Notes: generated by a model not told the origin, from the sequence alone. A stretch of 64,000 nucleotides of DNA from Cymbidium sinense (GCA_021442155.1 JAKCPB010001436.1:51262-115261); one strand, 5' to 3'; positions 46,018-58,130 are shown, counted from the stretch's first letter. Numbers and translations are program-made.

Positions 46018-49000
46018 TCATGGCAAAGAGCACAAGACAAAGAATGATCTATGAGGAGTATCCATAAAGAACACAAGGAAACCAGAAAGGGGAGGAAGAG
46101 GAGAATTAGGTTCGAGGTAAGGAAGCGAATTGTCCAAGTTAACGACCACAAAGTATTTGGGTAATGTAAATTGATCAAAGAAGATGATACTGTCTAATCT
46201 TGCACCCAGATTTGCAAGGTAATCAGCACAAGCGTTACCTTCACGCCAAACATGAGTGATGGTAAAATTTAGTTGAGAGAGAAGAGCCCTAGTTTGCTTG
46301 AGGAGGTAGTACAAACAAGCGTTGCTCATATTGGTAGACGTCAAAGGTCAATCAGTAGAAGAGTGTCCACCTCTATCTAAATATTGAGCCAGCCATTTTG
46401 AAGATAAATTCTAGAGCTTTGTGGACTGCCATAAGCTCAGTATAAGGGACAATGCTAGAAATAAGGGGATAAGCAAATGCACAGGACTATACCCTTAGAA
46501 TCTAAAATGCCTCCATAACTGAGCCATTATGAGAGAGAGCCATCGATTAATTTTAATAATATGATCAAGAGGTTTTTCCAAAACCATTCTATCATTTCGA
46601 TAGTAAGTGGTCGGAAGGTTGAGGCCCAGTTTATTGGCTGATTTACGACTTTAAAATGTTTATGATGAATTAAATTGGCTTTTAAACAAGTCACAAATTT
46701 TGTTTTAGTTCTAGAATAATCCTCATGTGATTCATATGAATCCCACGATGTTTAGCTTCATTTTCCATCCATATGAACCAAATAAGAGTAATGGCGATTA
46801 TGATTTTTATATGACTTTTAATTGCATTGTCAAAGTAAACTTCAAGAAGTTGATATAAAGTAGAAGAACAATTAAAATTGACAGAGTTGAATAGATTGTC
46901 ATACCAAATCCAAATTTTAGAGGCAATAGCCCCATTAATAAAAAAAAACATGGTTAACATTCTCAATATGAGAACAACATTGACATTTAGAGGGTAAATA
47001 AAACCCTTTACCCCACAACAAAGAGTCAATAGGAATATAGTTTTAGGGATACACCAAGTTAGAACAGAGTAAGAAGAGGGGATATTGTTATTCCAAATTT
47101 TGGAGAACACAATAGAAGAATCGAGTGTCTTTAGTGTGAAGCCACACATTTTAAGGTTGAAATCCCATTATGAGATAGCTTAAAGATAACTGATCATGAT
47201 TGTTAGAGTGAATATTAGTAATCATATTTAAGAATGTGGAAGGAATAGAATCAGTAATCTTATTAGTGTTCCACTTGTGGTTTTGCCAGAATGAATTAAC
47301 TCTAATAGCAGAAGTGGAGTGAGTGTAGAGTAAGTCATCAATGGATCCACAATCACTCCAGTTGTCTTGCCAAAAGAAGGAATTGCCAGAGTTTATGCCC
47401 CAAAAAATTAAGGATTCTGCATCCCATTTGACAGAACAAAGTCTTCTCCACACAGGAGAATCACATTTAAAGGGACAAATGAGAGGATGTTTACCGGCAA
47501 TATTTAGAAGTCATGAAATTCTCCCAAAGACTATTTTTGCTCCTAAAATTCCACCAAAGTTTGTAGAGAAGGCATTGATAACTTCTTTGATGGATTTACA
47601 TCCAGACCTCCCTCTTCAAGAGTACCATAACTTTTAGACCAAGATGACCAGTGCATTCATTTAGAGGAGGTATTGGTTCCCGAAAAAAATTTATTTAAGA
47701 GACGCTCTATTCGATTGATGGTAGAGTTGGTGGGCACAATGGTTTGAAGAAGGTATATGGGCATGGAATTTAGAGTGCTCTTGATCAAGGAAAGCCTACC
47801 ACCGAAAGAGAGTAAATGGAATTCCCAAACTGAGATTTTGTTAGAAATTTTCTGAATTAGATCATCAAAAAGGTGTGATCTCTTTTGGCCTTTAAAAAGC
47901 GGAGCCCAAGGAAATTAAGAGGAAGTTGATGTTGCTTAAAATTAGTAATTCTGGATATTTGGTTAAGTCTATTAGGAGGAATCTTAGTTGAAGGAATAAA
48001 ACCGATTTTCCTTCATTAAGAAAAGACCACTAACTTTACCAAAATCATTTAGAGGTTCTTAATGGTTTTAACATGTTGAAGGGAGCCGCTGAAGATAATG
48101 AAATCATCTGCAGCTAAGATGAGAAATAAAGAAACCTCCATGAGTTTTAAAAGACATATTCGGATTATTAGCAAAAGATCTTAAGGCTCCTTGATAGTAT
48201 TCAATAGCGATGATAAAAGAGAAGGTGATAGTGGGTCACCTTGCCTCAAACCATGGCTAGAAGGAAAGAAACCTATGGACTCACCATTCATGATAACGAA
48301 AACCGACATTCGTGATACACCTTTTATAATCCGATAAAACTATCAAAAAAAAACCAAACAAATTCAAGATTTGAAGGAGAAAATCCCATGAGAGATTGTC
48401 AAAGGCTTTAGCGATGTCCAAGTTTGAATAAGATGTTGCCTCCTCTAGAAGGGACATCAATGTCATGAACCAGCTCTTGAGCAAGAAGAATATTATCCGA
48501 TATTGCTCTGTGTTTAACAAAACCAGTTTGGTTTGGGGAGATGATTTTAGGAAGCAAAGGGCAAAGCCTATTATTTATTAATTTAGCAATGAGTTTTGAA
48601 AAAGGTGCAAAGACTGTCTAAAATTGCCCCAAGATTCGTGGATTGTTAGTTTTGGAAATAAGGACAATAGAAGTGCTTGAAAAGTATTTGGGAATAGGAT
48701 TGCCATCAAAGAAATCACAAAGATCAACTAGGTCGCTTTTAAATGGCCATAATGTTGAAAGAAGTGGGTCGAGATAGTGGCCCAGCAGAGTCGTGTTCAT
48801 GTTCTTAAGAGTATTACTAATCTCCCTTCGAAGGACACATAGTGAGTAAATGATTATCCTCGTTAATCATAGAAGGGATAAGATGGGTGTTTGATAAAGT
48901 TCCCGATCGATTAGAATTTAATAAAGTTTGAAATGATGTATGATAATCCTTAATATCATTATCTGCTATCCATTCACCATTAGAGTTCTTAATTTTCTTA

Positions 49001-50005
49001 ATCGAGTTTAAGGCTTTCCGCTTATTACAAATGGCATGAAAATACATGGTGTTTTGTCACCACCAATATGTTTGCTTGTATTTTTTGACGCCAATAGGTT
49101 TCTTCCATGTTTTGAAAATTAAGTTATTCTTGGCAATGTTCAACTCCTCAAGTTTCTGGGATCGTTTGAGACAATCTTCAAGAGAACAAACCTCTTGTTC
49201 CATAGCTTTAAGATTTGTGAAAAGGTTTTAAAATGTGTTTGTTCCACCAATTGAGATTTTGTTTAAGTCTTGAGCTTAAGCCAAAGATGAGTCATACCTT
49301 TAACAGAATTATCCGAAAATAGGGGCCATCCAATTAGTGAGAGTGACATTGATGAAGTCACTATGTTGGGTCCACATATTTTGAAATCTAAAAGGAGAGG
49401 GAGTAGACGGGTTAGGGGGGGATTTTTGAAGGAAATCAAAAGAGGAGCATGGTCAGACAAAGTCCTGCTCAAATGCTCAACAATGGTAGTAGGCCACTAA
49501 TTGATCCGAAGAGAATTAAAGAGGGTCCTATCAAGATGTTGCCAAAGTCTAGAGTTGTGCCACGTGAAGTTAGACCCAGAAACCAATGCATCGATTGCAA
49601 TCAAGGATCATATTTGAGAAGTCCTCCATGGAATGAAGGTTAGGAGAACATCCTCCCCTTCAACTAGTATGAAATCACCTCCAACCAACCAGGGAAGGTT
49701 AGCGAGGAAGTTAAGGTGATTTAAAAGGATGTTCCTACCTATTACAAGAAGCATAGATAAAAGAGCCAAAAGTCGATAAGTCACCTAAGGAGATTTTGAC
49801 ATTAACCAATTGGTCAAGATCATCAATGATGGAAATGGTGATGGAGTTGCCAAAAGCACCAAATTTTATTATTAAGATTGAAGAAGAAATTATGAAAACC
49901 AAGGGATCTAGCGACAAAAGCAATCTTAGAAGAATTAATGAAAGGTTCATAAGAACAAGTAACTTGATATTATGAACATGACAAAGACTCCTAACACGAT
50001 TGTGA
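46018..50005 (-). pseudogene. LINE C ORF2: APE endonuclease (N-terminus deleted), reverse transcriptase, RNase H
   Basis: The MINFLIWN-type start of LINE A is missing: sequence jumps from ORF1-proximal spacer to RVRSLCHVHNIKLLVL near 50000. The endonuclease continues (ISIIDDLDQLVNVKISLGD; TLSDHAPLL near 49460). The RT active site is ADD at 48111-48103, with a two-base loss just before it. The RNase H C-terminal half is the best preserved of the three copies: ITHVWREGNACADYLANLGA, then FDQFTLPKYFVVVNLDNS (46270-46120). The frame ends at 46018. Without the endonuclease start it could not be autonomous. Confidence 0.86.
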
Positions 50006-50077
50006 CAGGAAGAGAAAACCACAACCAAAAAGGAAAAGGAAAAAAGAAAGGAAAGAGAGGAGAGAAATGATGACACA

Positions 50078-51457
50078 TTACTTGTGTGGGGTGGAAGAAG
50101 AAGTGGTTCTAGTGAGGTTATTATTAGAAAATTTTGCTTTGTAGGGTTTTTTGTTTTAACAATTTGAAAGGGTCTATCCAATCCAAATTATCGAAAGTGA
50201 TTTATTTTGGGTTCGAATAGTAGAAGAATCTATCAATGTTTTAGAAGAGGGATTTCACCTTCTTCCATCGATAGAGTGAGAAATTGGTTCAATTGATTAT
50301 CACTCAAGGGAAATAGATAAAGGACACCATTCGTAATACAAATATCTTTCTCAATATGTTCAAGCCAGGTCATCATTGTTTTGGTCCATTATATGATTGT
50401 CCATTCAAATTGTTTAATTGGGTGTCCAATATAAGGCTACCATTCATTTTCGAGGATTTAAATGAAGCAAAGAACTATCGTGGGAAACCATTATTACTAG
50501 CAGGGTTAGGTTAGGTAAATTGCCATTGGTATCATCACACCCCTCAATGGCTATTTTTTAGTACCAAGGTCGAGTGTTTTCCATTAGACAGTTAGGAGGT
50601 GTAGGGAGGAGAGGTTTTTTTTTGAGTATTTTAGGCACATATGCTAGAGTAGTGGTTTTCCAGTTCCATTAATGGTATTCATATTCGTGGTAGATTTTTC
50701 CTGAGATTAGGATGAAGCACAAAGCATTCGAGATCGTGTCTGTGAATCTTGCAAAGTGAGTGCAAAAGACGAAAATTTTCAAATTCAACTTTTTGACTAT
50801 ATCCAAATTTTTCGGAGCCAATCCAAACCTCTTTGGGATATTTTTTTGTGATGTCTATCTCAACTAGAATACGAGCGACAGATGGCCTAGATCTAGTGGT
50901 CATTGCTTGGTCTATTTGGAGAGGCCTACCAAAAGGCCAAAGAAACAAAACTTGATGAGTGATATAGCATGTTAGAAAAGCAAGCCAAAGAGGGACAATG
51001 GGAGATTCCTCTTTGACATCAAAGAGGGGCGACCATTCAAATAGCCGCATTTGATAATTATGCACAAAATAAGAATGACGAGAAAAAACCTATGAGTAAT
51101 CTAAATCATTTGAGAGTTGAATAAGAATGTGACGGGGATCGATCAGCCTGATAGAGAAAGTACCTGATAATTTTAAATTATGAAAGAAAGAGTGAATATT
51201 ATCAAGAGCGCATGGGAGAATTTACCCACCAAAGCGAACTCAAGGGCTTAAGTTTCTCAACATCCTGATCTAAAACACTAATCAATCCATGATAAGATGT
51301 CAAAATGAGATTAACCAAGCATTTGAGCTAGAGATCTTACCATAAAGCATCTTTGAAAGATTTAACAATGCATTAACAGTAAATCAAAAAACCTCAGAGT
51401 CGAGAATAAAGCCGTGCGCGAGGCGACAGACGGGATTCAGAGACCGAGCCTCGCCAT
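50078..51457 (-). pseudogene. LINE C ORF1: DUF4283/zinc-knuckle-like protein (broken)
   Basis: The best ORF1 piece in the window lies at 51065-50679: RPLQIDQAMTTRSRPSVARI, then LVEIDITKKYPKEVWIG, then a CKIHRHDLECFVLHPNLRK zinc-knuckle-like end. These are typical of plant L1 ORF1. The start codon is at 51457, and frameshifts follow soon after. The terminal DRPFQIVKTKNP lies near 50175. The stop at 50080-50078 is inferred from LINE B. Confidence 0.8.
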
Positions 51458-51570
51458 TGCTCTAATCCAAGGACGCCACATGGGAACTCTGCACCTCTGA
51501 GAGAAGCACAGAGAAGCGGCCATTCAGAATGCCAATCCAAGGGGAACCAAAAATTGCTGAGAAGGAGCAA
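51458..51570 (-). other. LINE C 5' UTR
   Basis: About 115 bp homologous to the other LINE 5' ends, ending near gagaaggagcaaggg before satellite. Confidence 0.62.
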
Positions 51571-52752
51571 GGGTTATGTTTTTTAAGTTTTGTTTAGTTT
51601 TAGTAGGGTTTAGGGTTTAGGTTTAGAGGTTTATGGTTTGGGTATGCTAGGGTTAGTAGTTAGGGTTTAGAGTGGTGGGTAGGGTGGAAGATTTAGGGCC
51701 CAGGGTTTAGGGATGGAGTGGTTTAAGGAGGGTTTAGGGAGGTGTGGAGGGTGTTGTTTAGGTGAGCCTAGGGTAGAGGGTTTAGGGTTTAGGGTTTTAG
51801 ACTGGCCTAGTTGTGGGGTTATTTTATTTCTTCTTAAACTGAACTATTGAGGTTTATTTAGTTAATTTTATTTATTTTAGTCTTTATATTTTATTTTGAT
51901 TTACATTTTATTTTATTTTATTTATAATTTATTTATTTTATGCTTTATTTATTTTGGTTTAGGTTTTTATTTTAGTTTATTTTAAGTTAGGTTTATTTTT
52001 TTTAGTTTTTTTTTAGGTTTAGGTTTTATTTTATTTTGCAGGTTTAAGTAGGTTTTATTTTGTATTTTAGGTTTAGGTTTTAGGTTTTTTATTTTAGGTT
52101 TATTTTAGGTTTTATTTTTTAGTTTAGGTTTAGGTTTATTTTTAGTTTCTTTATTTTGTCTTGTTTAGATTTAGGTTTATGTTTAGGTTTAGATTTTATT
52201 TATTTTAGTTTAGGTTTAGGTTTATTTTATTTTTATTTTAAGTTTAGGTTTTTTTTAGTTTAGGGTTTAGGTTTGATTTTTTATTTATTTTTAGGTTTAT
52301 TGTTTAGGTTTAAGTTATTATTTTATTTTTAGGTTTATTTTATATTTATTTTAGGTTTAGTTTTTATTTTATTTAGTTTTTTTAGTTTAGTTTATGTTTT
52401 TATTTATTATATTTTAGTTTAATTTTTTATTTTTTATTATTTTCATTTTAGGTTTAGGTTTAGGTTTAGGTTTTAGTTTTAGTTTTTATTTTTATTTTAT
52501 TTTATTTTTTATTTTATTTAGGTTTAGGATTTTTTATTTATTTTGTTATTAGGTTTTATTTAGTTTAGGTTTAGGTTTTAGGTTTTAGGGTTTCAAAGAT
52601 GTGATATTTTAGGGTTTAGGGTTTAGGGTTTAGGATTTATAGTTTAGGGTTTAGAGTTTTAGTATTTAGGGTTTAGGGTTTAGGGTTTAGGGTTTACAGT
52701 TTAAGTTTTAAGTTCAGGGTTCAAGTTTTAGTTTAGGGTTTAGGGTTTTCAG
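51571..52752 (+). repeat. Telomere-derived satellite between LINE C and GRP fragment 3
   Basis: A G-rich irregular block (51600-51830) with many GGG runs, a variant hinge (cttcttaaactgaactattg, 51831-51850), an AT-rich stretch, then good TTTAGGG runs at about 52610-52700 with the phrase gggtttacagttta shared with segment 1. No gene is seen. Confidence 0.88.
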
Positions 52753-53192
52753 TTTTTTTTATAACAGGGAATTAATTCAGATTCAACATTTCTTTTTTTC
52801 GATTTCATCAACCAAGTAACACACCAAGTATTCTAAGATAAAAGTTACAACAAAGATAAAAAATGAGCACGCATAGAGCAAATAAAAAACCTTAGATAAC
52901 TAGAACCATCTCTACTGTAAAGACACACAGTTCCATAAGTAGTAGATCAGATCGATCGTTCTTTTATTTCTTCGGATAACCACTGCCTCTTAGAAGGATC
53001 CACCATCATATCCCGATCTCTCCCTCGCCACCACCACGGTTGTAACCTCACGCTTACCAAAGATCCACAACCACCACTACTCCATATCTCCAATACCTCC
53101 AATCCCACCACCAGCGGATAACCCGCCTCGCTTCCACATCTAGATAGAGCACGGTTGACTGATGTTCTGTAGTCAAGCTTCTACCCATTCTT
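52753..53192 (-). pseudogene. Glycine-rich RNA-binding protein 3' retro-fragment, copy 3
   Basis: Homologous to copy 1 along its length, including the long 3' UTR (minus strand gttgaatctgaatt near 52770-52790) and the same 5' break (ctacccattctta). The Gly codon region is more decayed, with several indels. The minus-strand 3' end has an eight-base A run (52760-52753) before satellite, supporting a polyadenylated mRNA origin. Confidence 0.65.
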
Positions 53193-54213
53193 AGGGTTTA
53201 GGCTTTGGTTTAGTTTTATTTTTTAATTTATTTAGTTGCTTTAGGTTTAGGTCTTGGGTTTAGGGTTTAGGGTTTGTGGTTGGGTTATTTAGGGTTTAGT
53301 TTTAGGGGGTTTGTGGTTTTGCTTAGTGTTTGTGGGTTTAGGGTTAGGTTAGGGTTAGGGTTGGGTTTAGGTTTAAGGTGATGGGTTTAGGATTTAGGGT
53401 TTATGGTTTTTTAAATTAAGTAAACCAGTAGGTTTAGGTTTATTTAGTTTATTTTTCATTTATTTTATTTTATTTTATTTTTAATTTTTATTTAGTTTAG
53501 TTCATTTATTTTAGGCTTATTTATTTTATTTTAGGGTTTTTTATTTAAGTTTATTTTTTATGTTTAGGTTTATTTTTTAATTGAGTTTTATTATTATTTT
53601 ATTTTTTAGGTTTAGGTTTTATTTATTATTTTTAAGTTTAGGTTTATTTTTAGTTTATTTTATTTTAATTAGTTTATGTTTAGGTTTAGGTTTAGTTTTT
53701 TTAGGAGTAGGTTCAAGTTTAATTTATTTTAATTTAGTTTAGTTTAGATTTATTTTATTTTGTTTATTTTATTTTTATTTTAAGTTTAGGTTTTTTTAGT
53801 TTAGGGTTTAGTTTTTATTTATTTTTATTTTTTTTATGTTTTATTTTATTAATTTTAGGTTTAGGTTTTATCTAGTTTTATTTTATTTTATTTACATTTA
53901 ATTTTATTTTATTTACATTTTTTTTTTATTCTTAGGTTTATTTTATTATTTAGCTTAGTTTAGGTTTTTATTTATTTTATTTTAGTTTATTATTATTAGT
54001 TTATTTTATTTTATTTTTAGGTTTAGGTTTAGGTTTAGGTTTTAGTTTAGTTTTATTTATTATTTTATTTTATTTAGGTTTTAGTTTTATGTATTTATTT
54101 TATTTTTAGTTTAATTTAGGTTTTTTGGGTTTAGGTTTAATTTAATGTTTAGGCTTTAGGGTTTATGGTTTTAAGGTTGGGGTTTATTGGCCAGGGTTAG
54201 GGTGTAGGGTTTA
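53193..54213 (+). repeat. Telomere-derived satellite between GRP fragment 3 and gypsy copy 2
   Basis: A TTTAGGG-rich cluster (53240-53400), the clearest hinge in the window (ttttaaattaagtaaaccag, 53409-53428), an AT-rich stretch, and a second G-rich cluster (54120-54210). The junction to gypsy sequence at about 54214 (gtttag then ttgaccaattg) is sharp. Confidence 0.88.
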
Positions 54214-55750
54214 GTTGACCAATTGAAGATGACTATATGCATTGGTTTCAATTATTTTGCATTTGGTTTTAGTTAGGCCAACTTGAATCTTTAGGTCAAT
54301 TTGGGCTAAGTAGGTCAATTGGGTTTAGTTGGGTCCAATCATGGCTTTGGTCAAGTTCAACAATAAATTTGGAATGAACTTGAGACATTAGTTGCAATAA
54401 ATTTGGTTTATATTTTGATTTGACCCAATTTAGTCTTTTAGGTCAATTTAGGTCAACTTGGGTCAAGAGGGCCAATTTGGTTTGGTTAGACTCAATTGAA
54501 GGTCAAGTCATATTCAAATATTGATTTTGGTTTGGTATGAATCATTGGTTTCAAGGGATTTGGCTTAGTTTGGCTAGTTTTGGTTCATATTTAAGGGTTG
54601 ACATGGTCAAATGACCAAGTTGACTTGGTTTGACCTAATTTGTGATAATTGATCAACCTAGGGTGATAAACAATCATGATGGGAGGTTTTGATGGACTTG
54701 GCTCAATCCAATTTGGGTAGGATTAGATCTTGGTTCAAATAGGTCAAATTGGCCACTTTGGTTCATGCGGACTAATTGGGTTTTATTGGCTTGATTTTGG
54801 GTTGAGTTTGATTTAATTGAGTTTATATATGGATTTGGGATTGACATATAAATTTAATTGCAATCAGCTTGGGTTCAAATGGGTTTTGGTTCATTTGAAC
54901 ATTTCAAGTCAAAATTGGGTTTGACTTGGGTTGATTTTGTTTGGCTTATGATTGTAGATTTCATTTATATTTGTGAATATGATTGATGGTATGATTGATT
55001 CATGAGAAAATCAATTGAATTTGGGTTTTGTAATGAAGGAATTTGGCTAAGTCCATGGAGTTGAGTCATGTGGCTTAAGTTTGGATTTTGATTTGGTTTG
55101 ATTTAGTTTTGATGATTTAAATGTATATTTCATTTAAATTTGTGAAGATTATCAAAAATATGATTGATTTATGAGAAAATCAATTGAGTTTAACTTGATT
55201 TGGATTAAGATTTGGCTAAGTCCATGGGATAGATCATATGGCTTAGGAAGGGTTTTGATTTAATTTGATTTAGTTTGATTTAGTTTTGATCATTTGAATG
55301 TAGATTTGATTTATATTTAGGAAGATGATTGAAGATATAAATTGATTATGAGAAAATCAAATAATTTTGGATTGATTTGAATTAAGATTTGGCTAAGTCC
55401 ATGGATAAGTCATGGGAAGGGTTTTCAAGTTTGGATTTGACCATGGGCTTCAATGATTTGGTTTTGGATTTTGGGTTTAGATTTGGATTTGAATTTGATG
55501 TTTGAATTCAACTTGAGGTTTGTTTTGAGAAGGTGAACATGGATTGGATTTGGGTTGTATGGTTGCTGGATTATCTTAATCCATAAGGCATAACCTAGTC
55601 CTATGGTTAACCCTTCTAAGTCTTTAGGCTTAGGATAAGTGTTTACCTAATTATTAGAAGTGTCTTATGAGTAGAGAAGTCTTAGTGTCTAGAAGACTCT
55701 TAAGTCTAAGATGGGAAGATTGAATCTGCACTCCAAAAGTGAGGTGAACA
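54214..55750 (+). repeat. Repetitive noncoding block replacing gag in gypsy copy 2
   Basis: The first part (54214-54900) is dense in TTGGTCAA/GGTCAATTTGGG motifs. The second part (about 54990-55480) contains tandem units of about 170-177 bp marked by atttggctaagtccatgg at about 55041, 55210 and 55387. The last 200 bp are unique sequence shared with copy 1. No open frame with gag-like residues is present. Copy 1 extends about 300 bp further outward than this copy does. Confidence 0.75.
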
Positions 55751-57130
55751 GGCTTTAGGCTCTATAGTGTTTTCCATGGAGATAGATGATTGGAAGACCG
55801 AAGCCAAGTTTCACATTATAGACTTGGATACATCTTTCAACGCTTTGCTTGCGAGACCATGCATACATGAGAACAAAAAAGTTCCATCCCCTCTACATCA
55901 ATGTATGAAGTTTATGAGAGGTGGGATTGTCTACTGTGTCAAAGGAGAACTCAAGTCATTTACATAAGGTATATGAGGATGGGGCTTACTACCTCCCTCA
56001 AAATCAAACAAGTCTATTCTGGTGAACTTGGCCAAAGTTTAAAAATAAAATAAAAAAAAAAAGAAAAGAAAGAGAAAAGGAATAAGAAAAGAAAAGGGAA
56101 AATGAATAATAAAATAAAAGGGAGTAGAAATAGACTCGGAGGAGGAAGTGGAGCCTGACATTCGATTCCACCCACAGTTTGTTACTCCATTCCAACATAT
56201 GGGTAGGATGACCTAACCTCCACCAGGCAAAGGAAGAGGCCAATTTAGAGGCAGTCCCAAGGGTGGAAAGGCTTTTTATTGGCCACCTAATAGAAGATAT
56301 GTCCCAGTTACTAGAAGTACCTCTACTATCTATATAGACTTAGAATCTAGTTCATAGGGATGAGTCTTATATAGTTAGCACACCATCCAGCTCTTCTTAA
56401 TAGTAGATTTCCTTGGAGGTGATAGTTGAGCCAGATAGTGATGAAGACCGGGCTCCAAAGCAGAGCATAAGTGTATCTAAGTCTATATGTGAAACCATAA
56501 GGTATCAGCTAAGAACCTTAGCTCTAAACCCACTTTCCTCTCAAAAAGTTGAGGGTTTGGTAGTTAAGGAAGCCCCTAAGTCATCCATAGCTGTGAGACT
56601 CAGAGGTTCTTTCTGGGAGCATCATCCTCAAGTCAAGAAGTTGATATAGAACTTGAGGATGATTCATATAAAGATTTAATAGAATTACCTTTTGATTGGT
56701 ACTTTTCTTGTGTTCATAATTTAGCAATGAAAGGGTTAATCCCACATACTTAAAGCACGTCACTACTTTGAAATAATATGGAAGATCAAATGAAAAAGCT
56801 CTCAATCAAGATCAGGACTAAGATTCGGTACAGTGAGTCTAGTCGATAATGATGATTACTGCTTAGTCATCACCAATCTTTTAGAATTTGATAGGTTCTT
56901 TTCAAATCACATTAACTCATATGAGGACTCTGTACTTAGAAACTTCAAATGATCCAGATAATTTTGAAGTCAAAGATGCACCTCTAGAGTTTGAAGAACA
57001 TATCAAGTCAACCATCGACCAGCTCAAGGAAATCAACTTAAGAATTGAAGAAGATCCACGCCCGACATACATCAGTTCTTTGTTGAATGAAATTAAAACT
57101 AATGACTTAGTTAGGCTATTAACTAAGTTT
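55751..57130 (+). pseudogene. Gypsy copy 2 retropepsin C-terminal half and protease-RT linker
   Basis: 55767-55967 reads EIDDWKTEAKFHIIDLDTSF, NALLARPCIHENK and SPLHQCMKFMRGG, matching the C-terminal half of plant gypsy retropepsins. The active-site D(S/T)G region expected about 50 residues earlier is absent, as in copy 1. A purine-only tract follows (56041-56110). The linker contains open pieces at 56413-56649 and 56888-57133, the latter ending EFEEHIKSTIDQLKEINLRI, as commonly seen before RT in these elements. Confidence 0.75.
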
Positions 57131-58130
57131 TAAGGACTGCTTTGCATGGATTTATGAAGAGATGCCTAGATTGGCTCCTGATGTAGCAATCCATAAACTA
57201 ACAATAGAGCCTACTGCTAACCCTATTAAGCAAGCTCCTGGACGCATATGATTAGACATAGAACAACATGTCAATGAAGTCAAGAAATTGATTGATGCTG
57301 CCTTCATCCAGAAAGAAAAATACACTACCTAGTTAGCCAACGTCATCCCAATTAAGAAAAAGAATGGCAAAATTGACATATGCATCAATTTTATGGATTT
57401 AAATAAGGCATGTCAAAAAGATGAATTTCCACTACCAATCTTATAGCTGATGGTGGACATTGCCTCATCTCATGTAGTCTTCTCTTTCATGGATGGCTCA
57501 TCTAGATATAACCAAATAAAGATGGCCCCTAAAGATGAAGGAAACACTTCTTTTAGAACCCCAATCGAAATCTATTCCTATAAGGTCATGCCTTTCAGCC
57601 TTAAAAATATTGATGCCACATACTAGCGGGCTATGACTCAAATCTTCAATGAACTCATTCATCATGAAGTTGAGTGCCATGTCGATAATCTCATGGTCAA
57701 AAGTAGAGAAAAAGTAGACCATCTCTTTGACTTGAGAGTAGTTTTTGAATAGTTAAGATAATTTAACCTCAAAATGAACCCCCTGAAGTGTGGATTTGGA
57801 GTAGCTTCATGGAATTTCCTTGAGTTTATTGTCTGACACCGGGAATTGAAATCGATCTGGAGAAGATCAAGGCAATATTAGAAATGCCACCCCTTGAAAG
57901 TTTAACTCAACTCAGATCATTCCAAGGGTGGTTGGCATATCTAAGAAGCTTTATATCCAACCTATCAGGAAGATGTCAGCCATTCTCAGCATTTGTCAAA
58001 AAGGATGTTGAGTTCAAGTAGGATGACAAGTGTGAGCATGCCTTTGAAGACATCAAGCATTACCTGATGATGTCGTTAGTTCTAGTAGCCCCTATCTCGG
58101 GCAAGCCGCTCATAATTTACACTGTTGTGT
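57131..58130 (+). pseudogene. Gypsy copy 2 reverse transcriptase with altered active site
   Basis: Colinear RT motifs: CFAWIYEEMPRLAPDVAIHK; VIPIKKKNGKIDICINFMDL; LMVDIASSHVVFSFMDGSS; YNQIKMAPKDEGNTSFRTP; then SYKVMPFSLKN. The catalytic position reads HVDN (57679-57690) where copy 1 has YVDD, so the second catalytic Asp is Asn. In-frame stops occur in the fingers, palm and thumb (for example near 57250, 57330, 57445 and 57625). The connection region (VEFK-stop-DDKCEHAFEDIKHYL) runs to about 58070. Confidence 0.85.

Larger units (their letters stand above)
43121..51570 (-). mobile_element. LINE C: near full-length plant L1-type non-LTR retrotransposon
   Basis: Minus-strand order: 5' UTR (51570-51458), ORF1 (51457-50078), ORF2 (about 50005-46018), 3' UTR (46017-43135) and a poly(A) of about 14 with one interruption (43134-43121). 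It is about 8.45 kb long and shorter than LINE B, mainly in the 3' UTR. ORF2 has lost its first codons. It is very similar to LINE B over the ORFs. The 3' junction is again CTAAACC. Confidence 0.9.

Noticed and set aside
54990..55480. A CRISPR-like array because of regularly spaced repeats
   Set aside because: Units are about 170-177 bp with similarity throughout, not short repeats with unique spacers, in a plant retroelement context.
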